This document shows, in pieces, positions 24,350-32,985 of a stretch of DNA of 64,000 nucleotides (the stretch's first letter is position 1; the number at the start of each line of letters is the position of its first letter). The DNA lies in the NCBI GenBank assembly GCA_965216365.1, contig CBDCFT010000081.1, forward strand, positions 62,001 through 126,000, read 5' to 3'. Source of the DNA: CBDCFT01 sp965216365. Its GTDB lineage: Bacteria; Pseudomonadota; Gammaproteobacteria; Arenicellales; CBDCFT01. The translations under genes were made by a program, and so were the position numbers. The notes under the pieces were generated by a model. The model was not told where the DNA came from. It ran no database searches and saw only the letters and a list, made by a program, of their open reading frames with translations.

Positions 24350-24802
24350 ATGTTTAGCTCAAAAAACACAAGGCAAAAAAACGCATCCCATTGTCTGCTG
24401 AAGGATGTGGGCGTCAACTCCATTAACCGGCAACATCTGCGTCTGGCGAGTTACGCCGTTGAATTCAATCAGATTATCGAAGAGCTTTCGAAGAAAGAAC
24501 CGACTAACGGTGACTGGCATAGAATCGACGCCTTGTTTACCCGCGTTACACGCTACGTGCAAACTCATTTCCGCGAAGAAGAAGAGTTAATGCAAGAACA
24601 TGGTTACCCGTATTTCGAGCCGCATAAAAAACTGCACGATAATTTTGTGAATGACTTGATTAAAATTCAGTCCAAGATCAACAACAGGAAAATCGCTTTT
24701 AAAGATAAATTCGGCAGCATGTTATGGGACTGGCTCATCCATCACATTAATGAGGAGGATTTTAGATATCGTGAGTTTTTTCGGGAGAAAGGGCTGAGAT
24801 AG
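24350..24802 (+). CDS. bacteriohemerythrin
   Basis: A 150-residue single-domain oxygen/NO-binding di-iron protein. Ligands can be read: INRQHLRL, YVQTHFREEEELMQEHGYPYFEPHKKLHDNF and DWLIHHINEEDFRYREF, giving the His5-Glu-Asp pattern of bacteriohemerythrins. Family members deliver O2 to membrane oxidases or bind NO. It is the second of three hemerythrin-type genes in the window and lies between the unusual heme-copper genes and the cbb3 assembly genes. Confidence 0.92.
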   Translation: MFSSKNTRQKNASHCLLKDVGVNSINRQHLRLASYAVEFNQIIEELSKKEPTNGDWHRIDALFTRVTRYVQTHFREEEELMQEHGYPYFEPHKKLHDNFVNDLIKIQSKINNRKIAFKDKFGSMLWDWLIHHINEEDFRYREFFREKGLR

Positions 24803-24832
24803 CGAGCAGACCGCAGGGGGATCTCTGTCACG

Positions 24833-25219
24833 ATGTCACTTACCTATACATCGTTAAAGACTGTTCACCAATTATGCGCGCTGACAACTTTTACTCTGTT
24901 TATTTGGCGCGGCGTGTGGTTGCTCAAAAATCCTGAGCTAAAACGACCGAAATGGATGTTGATCGCGCCCCATGCTATCGACACCGTGTTGTTGGTCAGT
25001 GCGATAAGTTTAGTGGTTATTACACATCAGTATCCCGGCGTTCACACTTGGTTAAACGCAAAAATCATTGCGCTAGTGGTTTATATACTGTTGGGAATGA
25101 CTGCTTTTCGTTTCGCCCAATCGCAAGCTGTAAAACTCACCGCTTGGGTCCTCGGACAGCTGGTATTTATCTATATCGTACTGGTTGCGTTAACGCGTTC
25201 GCCGACCTTGTATTGGTAA
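24833..25219 (+). CDS. SirB2-family membrane protein
   Basis: A 128-residue four-span protein. Starts YTSLKTVHQLCALTTFTLFIWRG and contains PHAIDTVLLVSAISLV, WLNAKIIALVVYILLG and the C-terminal YIVLVALTRSP, as in SirB2 (named for invasion-gene expression in Salmonella; the molecular role is unknown, and it often sits beside respiratory or heme genes). Conserved His in KTVHQ and PHAID might bind heme, which is a guess. Ends 25 bases before the convergent dnr-type gene. Confidence 0.85.
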   Translation: MSLTYTSLKTVHQLCALTTFTLFIWRGVWLLKNPELKRPKWMLIAPHAIDTVLLVSAISLVVITHQYPGVHTWLNAKIIALVVYILLGMTAFRFAQSQAVKLTAWVLGQLVFIYIVLVALTRSPTLYW

Positions 25220-25243
25220 CAACCGACATAATCGATACCTGCT

Positions 25244-25963
25244 CTATAAATCAGATTCAAGCATATGCGATCTGACCTGGCTGACATCGTTCAGAACGAT
25301 ATGATTGTCCTCGACTTCAATAAGTTTGTTAACCGTCAGACGGGAGAAGATGCGCGACAATGTCTCTGGTTTAATCGATAGACGGGACGCGATAACGTGC
25401 TTTGGCGCATGCAGTCTTATCTCGGTTTTATGCAGGCTATCCGATGGCACCTGTTCCAGCAGATAACTGATTAAGCGCGACGTTGCGCTGTGCAGGGTTA
25501 ACCGGTCAATCTCCTGTACCTGCCAGTGCAATCGCTGACTCATGCGTCCCAGTAGCGCCATACAGGCGTCGCGTGATGAGTGCAACGCATTCAGATATTG
25601 TTGTGCTTCATATTGAATTACCGTGCTTGCAGCGACTGCTTCAGCATTGACCGGATAGGTGTGGGATTTGAGAAACATCACCGCCTCGGCAAATGTTTGG
25701 GATGGCGAAATAATATCGATCACTTTTTCACGACCGGCGCCTGAAAGCCGGGTCAGTTTTATCTGACCTTCGATAAGCTGAAAGAAATGATGCGCTTTTT
25801 GTTCCTGGCTGAATAAACGGTCACCTTCGTGTAGTTGAATAACATGCATTGATTGCAATATAGGATCGAGTTGGGATTCCGATAAATCTTTAAACAACAT
25901 GCAGTTTCGTGCGTGCTCGAAAACCGTACCATCATTAATAAGCGTCGCGGAATGCTGTTTCAT
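25244..25963 (-). CDS. dnr: Crp/Fnr-family regulator, DNR-like
   Basis: A 239-residue regulator: cyclic-nucleotide-fold sensor domain (residues 20-140), long dimerisation helix, and winged HTH. The recognition helix reads IASRLSIKPETLSRIFSRL; the E-x2-S-R core matches Fnr/Anr/Dnr, predicting TTGAT-N4-ATCAA sites, exactly the boxes found in this window. It lacks the four-cysteine [4Fe-4S] set of Fnr (only C21 and one other Cys), which favours the DNR/heme-NO type rather than Fnr/Anr. Its start overlaps ccoS by four bases. It is the obvious regulator of the nir and neighbouring genes. Confidence 0.9.
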   Translation of the reverse strand: MKQHSATLINDGTVFEHARNCMLFKDLSESQLDPILQSMHVIQLHEGDRLFSQEQKAHHFFQLIEGQIKLTRLSGAGREKVIDIISPSQTFAEAVMFLKSHTYPVNAEAVAASTVIQYEAQQYLNALHSSRDACMALLGRMSQRLHWQVQEIDRLTLHSATSRLISYLLEQVPSDSLHKTEIRLHAPKHVIASRLSIKPETLSRIFSRLTVNKLIEVEDNHIVLNDVSQVRSHMLESDL

Positions 25964-26139
25964 CGTTGCACGTTTTTATTCTGAATTATTGTTTCATCCT
26001 CTTCGTCGTCCATCAAAATCGAATGCGCGGGGCCGGCAAGGTCATCAAACTGACCCGAGCGTATTGCCCAAAAGAAGCCGATTATAATGACGGCAATCAG
26101 CAATAATGCAACAGGTATGAGCAAGTAGACGACTTCCAT
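25960..26139 (-). CDS. ccoS: cbb3 oxidase maturation protein CcoS
   Basis: A 59-residue single-span protein found by translating the gap between two genes. It begins MEVVYLLIPVALLLIAVII, followed by GFFWAIRSGQFDDLAGPAHSI and an acidic DDEEDE tail: the signature of CcoS/FixS (span, then FxWA-x3-GQFDDLxGPAxxIL). CcoS is needed for cofactor insertion into CcoN. Start at 26139, directly abutting the ccoI stop; its stop overlaps the dnr start (ATGA). Confidence 0.95.
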   Translation of the reverse strand: MEVVYLLIPVALLLIAVIIIGFFWAIRSGQFDDLAGPAHSILMDDEEDETIIQNKNVQR

Positions 26140-28596
26140 TTAGAATGACCGCTCGCGTATTAACCGGGACGAATTCAGAATGACCAGCACGGAACTTGCC
26201 GCCATGCCAATAGCAGCCACCCATGGTGGAACATAACCCATCGCCGCCAGTGGAATAGCAATAATATTGTATGCAATCGCCCAGGCGATATTCTGCCGAA
26301 TAATTTTATGTGTTTCGCCGGCCAGACCGAATGCTTTCACCAGCGACGACAGATCTTTGTTCACAAGCAATATATCGGCGTTAGCACTGGTGATGTTCGC
26401 CGTCTCGCTCATGGCAATGGATACCCCCGCAGCACCCATCACCGGTGCATCGTTTACACCATCGCCAATCATTGCCGTCTTTACGCCTCGGTTATTCATA
26501 TCATTTATCACCGCCAGCTTCTGGGCGGGCGTTTTATCCGCATACACATTGTCTATTCCGATACTGTTCGCCGCATTTTGAGCAACAGCTTTGCGATCAC
26601 CGGTCAACATCGCAATGTTTTTACCCTTGCGCTTCAATACCTGAATAACATCCTTAGCGTCCGCCCGTATCTCGTCTTGAAAGCGAAACAAACACAGCGG
26701 TTCATTTTTGGCGGCCAACATCACCGTCGTCGTTTCATGCTGTAAATACGCGTTTTCCTCATCAATCCGACCCAATGTACTTAAAACAAACGACGGCTTA
26801 CCGATAGAATAAACACAGCCGTCTATCTCGCCGGTCATGCCTTCGCCAGGAGTATTCGCAATATGCGTCGCCCTTAAACCATACGCATCCTTACCCGTGC
26901 GCGCAACGATTGCCTGCGCGAGTGGATGTTCCGATTGCCGCTCAAGGGCCGCTGCAATCTCCAGGCAACGTCGCTGCGACAGATCGCTCAACGGCTCGAT
27001 GCGATCCAGCACGATGTTGCCTTTGGTTAAGGTTCCGGTCTTATCGAAAATAAAGTGCGTTGCCGCATGCAACGCTTCCAGCGCGTGTTCCCGCGTAATC
27101 AGGATACCGTTTTTCAGCGCACGACTGGTCGCGGCAGACATGGCTGCCGGGGTTGCCAGCGATAAAGCACATGGACAACTGACGATCAAAACAGCAATAG
27201 TCGCTTGCAACCAGATATCACTGCCCTGCCACAACCAATAACCGGCGACGAGTCCGGCAATACTCAATACCGTAACGACAAAGTAGCTTGCAATACGATC
27301 TGTCAATTGTGTGAAAATTGACTTGCCGCTCTGTGCGCGTTGTAACAATCGCTCGATGCCGGACAAGACGGTATCCCGTCCTACGCTGGTTACTTTCACC
27401 TTAATTGGACTATCTATGTTGATAGAACCCGCAATGACTTTTTCACCCTTGCGACGCGTTACCGGCAGACTTTCACCTGTCAGGATGGATTCATCGATAC
27501 TGGCGCTCCCATCGATGACAGTCCCGTCGACAGTAACTATCTCGCCGGGTTTGACCAGCACGTGATCACCTGGACGTAGTTCAACGCAGGGAATGGTGGA
27601 ATAGCGCTCCGCGTTTGCATGAAAGTCTATGCGCGTTGCGCTACCGGGAAGCAGGGGTAACTTGCGATCGACGATACCGGCCGCTCGTGTTCGATTGTTG
27701 AGTTCCACATAGCGTGCGCCCAACACCAGCAAGACAAACATGACAACCGAGTCGAAGTACACTTTGCCGCTGCCACTCAGTGTGGCCCAGGTACTGGCGC
27801 CGAATGCGATGCTTAGACCCAGGGCAATGGGCACGTCCATACCGAGGCGGCGAAGTGTGAAGTCTTTCCATGCGCCACGAAAAAAAGTCTGGCCGGAGTA
27901 GACCAGCACACCGGCGGTGAGCAATAAACTGATGCGTTGAAAAAACTGGCGAAAATCGCTTTCCATACCCCACCAGTCACCGGCGTACAACGCGACAGAC
28001 AGAATCATGACTTGCATGCCCAGCGCCGCCGCCACACCGATGCGGCGTAAGGATTGTTTACGCTCGTGATTCAACAAAGCCTGCCGGCGGTTTGGATCGT
28101 AGGGATGGGCCGAATAACCGATGCGGGTAATTTCGTACAGCACGGCGCTGAGCTTGATTCGGGTTTCGTCCCAACGCACCAGGGCTTGGTGATTGCTGTA
28201 GTTCACCTCGGCGCCTTCGACACCTTCGAGACTGGAAAGATGTTTTTCGTTCAGCCAGACGCAGGCCGCACAGGTGATGCCTTCCAATACCAGGGCAGCT
28301 TCCTTTAACCCATCATCCAGCTCACGCACGAAACTTTGTTGCACCGTCGGATGATCGTAAATTGCGTAATCTTCCTGTCGCACATCCGTGTTCGCCTTCA
28401 AACCCTTTTCAGAACGCAAACTGTAGTAGTTTTCGAGACCGGCGCCATGAATGGCTGCGGCAACCGCGGCACAACCCGGGCAGCAAAAACTCTGCGTTTG
28501 TTGGCCCAGCGGCTGCCTCACTGACTCGCTTGCGGGTACCGGTAACCCGCAATGAAAACAATCGAGATTCAGGGACGAAACGGAGGCTACCGCCAT
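26140..28596 (-). CDS. ccoI: copper-transporting P1B-type ATPase CcoI/FixI
   Basis: An 818-residue Cu export pump supplying copper for cbb3 assembly. N terminus: C13-x2-C16 and CCPGC (38-42), then an HMA domain with GITCAAC (C109/C112). Catalytic motifs: TGES phosphatase loop (ILTGESLPV), membrane CPC in SCPCALSLATP, phosphorylation DKTGTLT, SEHPLAQAI, and MIGDGVNDAPVM. This is the FixI subclass with a Cys-rich N-terminal region. It heads ccoI-ccoS-dnr on the minus strand; an Fnr/Dnr box lies 59 bases upstream. Confidence 0.97.
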   Translation of the reverse strand: MAVASVSSLNLDCFHCGLPVPASESVRQPLGQQTQSFCCPGCAAVAAAIHGAGLENYYSLRSEKGLKANTDVRQEDYAIYDHPTVQQSFVRELDDGLKEAALVLEGITCAACVWLNEKHLSSLEGVEGAEVNYSNHQALVRWDETRIKLSAVLYEITRIGYSAHPYDPNRRQALLNHERKQSLRRIGVAAALGMQVMILSVALYAGDWWGMESDFRQFFQRISLLLTAGVLVYSGQTFFRGAWKDFTLRRLGMDVPIALGLSIAFGASTWATLSGSGKVYFDSVVMFVLLVLGARYVELNNRTRAAGIVDRKLPLLPGSATRIDFHANAERYSTIPCVELRPGDHVLVKPGEIVTVDGTVIDGSASIDESILTGESLPVTRRKGEKVIAGSINIDSPIKVKVTSVGRDTVLSGIERLLQRAQSGKSIFTQLTDRIASYFVVTVLSIAGLVAGYWLWQGSDIWLQATIAVLIVSCPCALSLATPAAMSAATSRALKNGILITREHALEALHAATHFIFDKTGTLTKGNIVLDRIEPLSDLSQRRCLEIAAALERQSEHPLAQAIVARTGKDAYGLRATHIANTPGEGMTGEIDGCVYSIGKPSFVLSTLGRIDEENAYLQHETTTVMLAAKNEPLCLFRFQDEIRADAKDVIQVLKRKGKNIAMLTGDRKAVAQNAANSIGIDNVYADKTPAQKLAVINDMNNRGVKTAMIGDGVNDAPVMGAAGVSIAMSETANITSANADILLVNKDLSSLVKAFGLAGETHKIIRQNIAWAIAYNIIAIPLAAMGYVPPWVAAIGMAASSVLVILNSSRLIRERSF

Positions 28597-28654
28597 AAAC
28601 TAGACATTGATATTAGGTTCTCGTTGAGTCTGGACTTGTATTGCATAACCATTG

Positions 28655-28668
28655 TTGATCCAGGTCAA
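28655..28668. promoter_or_regulatory. Fnr/Dnr box between ccoI and DUF2892 gene
   Basis: TTGATCCAGGTCAA, exact match to TTGAT-N4-GTCAA. It lies 59 bases from the ccoI start (minus) and 70 from the DUF2892 gene (plus), where CATATC near 28693 could be a -10. It would place ccoI-ccoS-dnr, and so the regulator itself, under its own or Fnr control. Confidence 0.75.
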
Positions 28669-28737
28669 CTGCCCCTGATCACAATAAACGATCATATCTT
28701 TTTGTAACCTTCAATCTATTTTCAAGAGTATGTCACA

Positions 28738-28935
28738 ATGAAAACCAATGTTGGAACAATTGACCGTGTCGCCCGCATTATTTTCGGTCTTGTCCTTATT
28801 TCCTTGGTCTTTATCGGCCCACAAACGCCATGGGGCTGGATTGGAATCGTCCCGTTAGTCACAGCACTCATCGGCTGGTGTCCGGCTTATTCGATATTCG
28901 GCATCAAGACCTGCAAGAACGCAACTGCTTCGTAA
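28738..28935 (+). CDS. DUF2892 (YgaP-like) inner membrane protein
   Basis: A 65-residue two-span protein: NVGTIDRVARIIFGLVLISL then GWIGIVPLVTALIGWCPAYSIFGIKTC. The N-x-G-x2-DR-x-R start and GWCPAYxxxGxxTC end are the DUF2892 signature, as in the membrane part of YgaP, where it accompanies a rhodanese domain. Here it stands alone. Two conserved cysteines suggest sulfur or thiol chemistry. Regulated probably through the box at 28655. Confidence 0.88.
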   Translation: MKTNVGTIDRVARIIFGLVLISLVFIGPQTPWGWIGIVPLVTALIGWCPAYSIFGIKTCKNATAS

Positions 28936-29024
28936 TAATTCTATATCCGATCGACTTGTACTGGAGTTCATTCAGTACCCACAACATCCACCACGAAGGC
29001 CAAATAAAAAGAATTGAGGTTGTT

Positions 29025-29177
29025 ATGAAATTTCGTGTGTTAACAATGCCCAATGTCGCATTGTTAACAAACGGATTTCTTATTCATATTGCTACGCACG
29101 GACTGGTATTAACTAAAGCAATACAAAATATTACTTTTCGCATTCAAAAACCTTGCGCCTTTTTAATACTAACTTGA
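29025..29177 (+). CDS. possible 50-residue protein, unknown
   Basis: ATG at 29025 follows GAGGT by seven bases and opens a 50-codon frame with mildly hydrophobic character (ALLTNGFLIHIATHGLVLT). The first codons overlap a perfect inverted repeat at 29038-29069 and the stop overlaps the OmpW promoter box. It could be a regulatory leader peptide or a chance frame. The 318 bases between DUF2892 and ompW otherwise hold only the repeat and the promoter. Confidence 0.25.
   Translation: MKFRVLTMPNVALLTNGFLIHIATHGLVLTKAIQNITFRIQKPCAFLILT
29038..29069. repeat. perfect 12-bp inverted repeat
   Basis: TGTTAACAATGC (29038-29049) and its exact complement GCATTGTTAACA (29058-29069) flank an 8-base loop. 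No T run follows, so it is not a standard terminator. It may be an operator for an unknown dimeric regulator or an mRNA structure over the small frame. Confidence 0.6.
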
Positions 29178-29215
29178 TTTGAGTCAACACATTTCTTTTT
29201 TATCTCCTCTATAAA
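29174..29215 (+). promoter_or_regulatory. Fnr/Dnr-dependent promoter of ompW
   Basis: TTGATTTGAGTCAA (29174-29187) plus TATAAA (29210-29215); the box centre to predicted start (about 29222) is 41.5 bases, the class II geometry. OmpW genes are commonly Fnr-activated in gammaproteobacteria. Confidence 0.75.
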
Positions 29216-29253
29216 TACGCCACCAAATTTTTCATTCTATTCAGGAGTTAGCC

Positions 29254-29943
29254 ATGCACCATAACAGCGCTTTAACGGTAAGTGCACTATTGACAATCAC
29301 TTCGTTGTCCACAGGTCCCGCTGCTTTGGCCTACGATGAGGGTGAGTGGTTGTTTCGAGCTGGCGTAGCCCACGTCGCTCCGAACGATGACAGCGGCGCC
29401 ATCGAAGACCGGGCTGGCAATGTGGTTGTTCCGGGTTCACCGGTCGAAGTCGATTCCGGTACCGCCGTTGGACTTACCGCAACATACATGCTACGCGATA
29501 ATATTGGCCTGGAATTACTGGCAGCCACGCCTTTTAAACATGATTTAAAAGGTGCTGAGGGATTGGCAGCGTTGGACCGGATCGGTTCAGTCGAACATTT
29601 GCCGCCTTCATTGCTGGTTCAATACCACTTTTCACCGCAGGCGAAAGCACAACCTTATGTGGGTATAGGACTTAATTATACGACCTTCTTCAGCGAGGAG
29701 GCATCGTCGTCTCTTGAAGGTGCACTCGGTGAAACAAAAATCAAACTCGACGATTCACTTGGATTGGCGGTACAGGCAGGTATCGATGTTCAATTAAATA
29801 ACGATTGGTTTCTAAACGCTGCTTACTGGCGTCTCAACATAGACACCGAAGCAACGTTAAGAACTCAGGGTGCGGGGCGCCTCGAAGTGGATGTTGACAT
29901 CGACCCTGACGTCTTCATGCTTGGAGTAGGTAAGCGGTTCTAA
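29254..29943 (+). CDS. ompW: OmpW-family outer membrane protein
   Basis: A 229-residue eight-strand beta-barrel protein. Signal peptide (about 1-26, ending ALA), then GEWLFRAGVAHVAPNDDSG, the GLTATYMLRDNIGLELLAATPFKHDL signature of OmpW, PPSLLVQYHF, PYVGIGLNYTTFF, and a C-terminal aromatic residue (GVGKRF) for outer-membrane assembly. A hydrophobic-compound channel whose expression is tied to oxygen limitation. AGGAG lies ten bases upstream of the ATG. Confidence 0.95.
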   Translation: MHHNSALTVSALLTITSLSTGPAALAYDEGEWLFRAGVAHVAPNDDSGAIEDRAGNVVVPGSPVEVDSGTAVGLTATYMLRDNIGLELLAATPFKHDLKGAEGLAALDRIGSVEHLPPSLLVQYHFSPQAKAQPYVGIGLNYTTFFSEEASSSLEGALGETKIKLDDSLGLAVQAGIDVQLNNDWFLNAAYWRLNIDTEATLRTQGAGRLEVDVDIDPDVFMLGVGKRF

Positions 29944-30030
29944 CACAACTCGAAATATAAACCGTCTATTGCGAGGGGGAGACACAACACCCCCTCATCT
30001 TTGTTAGAATATCGGCAAAACGCGTGGTAA

Positions 30031-30044
30031 TTGACCCAGGTCAA
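30031..30044. promoter_or_regulatory. Fnr/Dnr box upstream of yip1-ccoNOQP
   Basis: TTGACCCAGGTCAA, a fully symmetrical TTGAC-N4-GTCAA site 62 bases before the Yip1 gene. The expected -10 position (30066-30072) holds only AAAATT. It would control the Yip1 gene and probably ccoNOQP downstream, as is usual for Fnr/Anr-regulated cbb3 operons. Confidence 0.72.
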
Positions 30045-30105
30045 GAATAGACGCCGCAACGACCTGGAAAATTCACTTGAAATTAATAACGAGTTCACAA
30101 GAATA

Positions 30106-30708
30106 ATGTTAGTCCAACACATTAAGGGTTTGCTCACCAACCCCAATATTGAATGGGCTGCGATACGTGACAGAAATTTGAGCGTAGCCCAGCTTTACAC
30201 GGAATTCCTGCTTGTCGCCGCCGCCATTGCACCGGTTTGCGCGTTGATCGGGACGACGACTATCGGTTGGAGTATCGGGATCGGCGACCCGGTCAAGCTG
30301 ACCTTCGGCAGCGCACTGAAAATGTCCGTCGCGTTTTATATCGCCATACTGGTGGCAACATTTACCATAGGCAAACTGATTCACTGGATGTCGGAGACCT
30401 ATGGCTCGGAACAATCACTGTCCACCTGTGTAGCGCTCGCCGGATTTACCGCCCTGCCCCTTTTTCTGGTCGGCGTCGTTCAGCTCATTCCAACACTGTG
30501 GCTAAATTTTATTGTTGGATTGCCAGCTTTGGCTTACAGCGTCTATCTGTTGTACACCGGGGTTCCCATCATGATGCAAATCCCCAAGGAACGCGGATTC
30601 TTGTTTTCCAGCTCTATCCTGGCGGTGGGTCTTGTGACACTGGTGGGCTTACTGGCCATCACCGCGGGCTTATGGGGTGTCGGTATCGGGCCACGATTTA
30701 CCGGTTAG
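30106..30708 (+). CDS. Yip1-family membrane protein
   Basis: A 200-residue five-span protein from the ATG at 30106 (an earlier in-frame TTG overlaps the regulatory box). It begins with the amphipathic VQHIKGLLTNPNIEWAAIRD typical of bacterial YIP1 proteins, followed by spans at VAAAIAPVCALIG, FYIAILVATFTIGKLI, VALAGFTALPLFLVGVV, LPALAYSVYLLYTGVPIMM and LLAITAGLWGVG. Function in bacteria is unknown. It lies 40 bases upstream of ccoN and behind an Fnr/Dnr box, so may share the transcript. Confidence 0.85.
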   Translation: MLVQHIKGLLTNPNIEWAAIRDRNLSVAQLYTEFLLVAAAIAPVCALIGTTTIGWSIGIGDPVKLTFGSALKMSVAFYIAILVATFTIGKLIHWMSETYGSEQSLSTCVALAGFTALPLFLVGVVQLIPTLWLNFIVGLPALAYSVYLLYTGVPIMMQIPKERGFLFSSSILAVGLVTLVGLLAITAGLWGVGIGPRFTG

Positions 30709-30748
30709 TTTTTCCAATTACTTCGGTTAACCATTTCGAATAAAACCA

Positions 30749-32170
30749 ATGAATAGTACAGCTGAAACTTATAACTACACCGTAGTCCGGCAATTTGCCA
30801 TTATGACCGTGGTTTGGGGCATAGTGGGTATGTTAGTCGGCGTGTTTATCGCGGCACAACTTGCCTGGCCTGCTTTGAATTTCGACATTCCCTGGCTCAC
30901 GTTTGGCCGGTTGCGACCGCTGCACACCAACGCAGTGGTTTTTGCCTTTGGCGGCAGCGCATTGTTCGCAACATCGTATTATGTCGTACAACGCACCTGC
31001 CATGTGCGTTTGTTTTCCGACAAATTAGCAGCCTTCACCTTTTGGGGCTGGAACCTGGTTATTGTCGCAGCGGCCATTACCCTGCCATTAGGAATCACCA
31101 CCACAAAAGAGTACGCCGAGCTTGAATGGCCTATCGATATTTTGATTACCGTTGTGTGGGTTGCCTATGCAGTGGTGTTCTTTGGCACAATCGCGAAACG
31201 CAAAATTAAACATATTTATGTTGCCAATTGGTTCTTTGCCGCATTTATTCTTACCGTCGCGGTGCTGCACGTGTTCAACAGCGCCGCCCTGCCGGTCAGT
31301 TTGTTTAAATCCTATTCCGCTTATGCAGGTGTGCAGGATGCCATGGTGCAGTGGTGGTACGGTCACAACGCAGTGGGGTTTTTCCTCACCGCCGGTTTCC
31401 TCGGCATCATGTACTACTTTATCCCTAAGCAGGCGAACCGGCCTGTGTATTCCTATCGATTGTCCGTCGTACACTTCTGGGCGTTGATTTTCACCTACAT
31501 CTGGGCGGGACCGCATCACCTGCACTACACCGCATTACCGGACTGGGCGCAGTCAGTGGGCATGGTCTTTTCACTGGTATTACTCGCACCAAGCTGGGGC
31601 GGCATGATTAACGGTATCATGACTTTGTCCGGCGCCTGGGAGAAGCTGCGCAGCGATCCGATACTCAAGTTTCTTATCGTTTCCGTATCGTTCTACGGCA
31701 TGTCAACTTTTGAAGGCCCGATGATGTCGATAAAGACGGTTAATGCGTTGTCCCACTTTACCGACTGGACTATCGGTCATGTCCACTCCGGCGCACTCGG
31801 TTGGGTCGGTTTCGTGTCCATCGGCGCGATTTACTATCTCGTGCCCCGTTTATTCGGATGTGAAATCTACAGCAAGAAGCTCATTGAAACGCATTTCTGG
31901 GTTGCAACAATCGGCATCGTGTTGTACATCACCGCGATGTGGATCTCAGGCATTATGCAGGGATTGATGTGGCGTGCGGTTAATACCGATGGCACGTTGA
32001 CCTACAGTTTTGTAGAAAGCGTTCAGGCAATGCACCCCTATTACCTAATTCGCCTGCTGGGTGGGATTTTATATCTCGGCGGTATGTTGATTATGGCTTA
32101 CAACATTGCGCGCACTATTGCCCAGGGCAAGGCCATTAGCGAAACCGCCTTACCCGTACCGGCGCACTAG
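30749..32170 (+). CDS. ccoN: cbb3-type cytochrome c oxidase subunit I
   Basis: A 473-residue catalytic subunit of the high-affinity C-type oxidase. Metal ligands are visible: RPLHTNAVVF (low-spin heme His), YGHNAVGFF (CuB His), AGPHHLHYTALPDW (CuB His pair) and IGHVHSGALGWVG (high-spin and low-spin heme His). The C-family cross-link tyrosine is expected on helix VII. It reduces O2 to water at very low oxygen and heads ccoNOQP. Confidence 0.97.
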   Translation: MNSTAETYNYTVVRQFAIMTVVWGIVGMLVGVFIAAQLAWPALNFDIPWLTFGRLRPLHTNAVVFAFGGSALFATSYYVVQRTCHVRLFSDKLAAFTFWGWNLVIVAAAITLPLGITTTKEYAELEWPIDILITVVWVAYAVVFFGTIAKRKIKHIYVANWFFAAFILTVAVLHVFNSAALPVSLFKSYSAYAGVQDAMVQWWYGHNAVGFFLTAGFLGIMYYFIPKQANRPVYSYRLSVVHFWALIFTYIWAGPHHLHYTALPDWAQSVGMVFSLVLLAPSWGGMINGIMTLSGAWEKLRSDPILKFLIVSVSFYGMSTFEGPMMSIKTVNALSHFTDWTIGHVHSGALGWVGFVSIGAIYYLVPRLFGCEIYSKKLIETHFWVATIGIVLYITAMWISGIMQGLMWRAVNTDGTLTYSFVESVQAMHPYYLIRLLGGILYLGGMLIMAYNIARTIAQGKAISETALPVPAH

Positions 32171-32180
32171 GAGATCACAA

Positions 32181-32792
32181 ATGTCATTACAAGCAAAAGC
32201 CGAACAAAACTCCGCATGGCTGATCGGGCTGGTGCTGTTAGTCGTCAGCGTCGGTGGGATAGTAGAGATCGTACCATTGTTTTTTCAAAAGTCCCTCACC
32301 GAGCCGGTACAGGGACTCGAACCCTACCCGCCGCTCCAATTGGCCGGCCGGGATATTTATATCCGTGAATCGTGCATGTCATGTCATTCACAAATGATAA
32401 GGCCGTTTCGCGCCGAGACCGAGCGATACGGTCATTACTCCGTCGCCGGCGAATTCGTTTATGACCGCCCGTTTCAATGGGGTTCAAAACGAACCGGCCC
32501 CGATCTTGCGCGAGTCGGTGGTCGTTACAGCGATGACTGGCACCGTGTTCACATGATCAATCCACGTGACGTCGTGCCTGAGTCCATCATGCCAGGTTAT
32601 CCCTGGCTGGAAACGGCAATGCTCGATAGTTCAAGCATCGAGGCAAAAATGCGAACCCTCAGAAAACTAGGTCACCCATATACAGACGAACAAATCGCCG
32701 GTGCAGCAAAAGAGCTGGAAGGAAAAACAGAAATGGATGCCTTGATCGCCTACCTGCAAAACCTGGGCACATTAATAAAAATTCGGAGGTAA
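32181..32792 (+). CDS. ccoO: cbb3 oxidase monoheme cytochrome c subunit
   Basis: About 203 residues from the ATG at 32181 (AGGAG ten bases upstream). One N-terminal span (WLIGLVLLVVSVGGIVEIVPLFF), then a periplasmic cytochrome domain with ESCMSCHSQMIRPF, GPDLARVGGRYSDDWHRVHMINPRDVVPESIMPGYPWL, whose Met is the axial ligand. Passes electrons from CcoP to CcoN. Confidence 0.97.
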   Translation: MSLQAKAEQNSAWLIGLVLLVVSVGGIVEIVPLFFQKSLTEPVQGLEPYPPLQLAGRDIYIRESCMSCHSQMIRPFRAETERYGHYSVAGEFVYDRPFQWGSKRTGPDLARVGGRYSDDWHRVHMINPRDVVPESIMPGYPWLETAMLDSSSIEAKMRTLRKLGHPYTDEQIAGAAKELEGKTEMDALIAYLQNLGTLIKIRR

Positions 32793-32796
32793 TGTC

Positions 32797-32985
32797 GTGA
32801 GCACATTTCACATAATCTGGACCATTGCGCTGTTTGTAATTTTTCTCGGCATTTTCTTGTGGGCCTGGAGCAGTCGCAAAAAACGCGATTTTGATGAGGC
32901 AGCGCAACTGCCGTTGACAGACGATCTTCCGCTCGACGACAGCGGTGTTTCGAGTCGTACAAACACGGAGACAAATCATGCCTGA
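32797..32985 (+). CDS. ccoQ: cbb3 oxidase small subunit CcoQ
   Basis: A 62-residue single-span protein from a GTG at 32797, four bases after ccoO: IIWTIALFVIFLGIFLWAWSSRKKRDFDEAAQLPL is the typical CcoQ/FixQ span followed by the FDEAAxLPL motif. It stabilises the complex. It overlaps ccoP by eight bases. Confidence 0.93.
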   Translation: MSTFHIIWTIALFVIFLGIFLWAWSSRKKRDFDEAAQLPLTDDLPLDDSGVSSRTNTETNHA

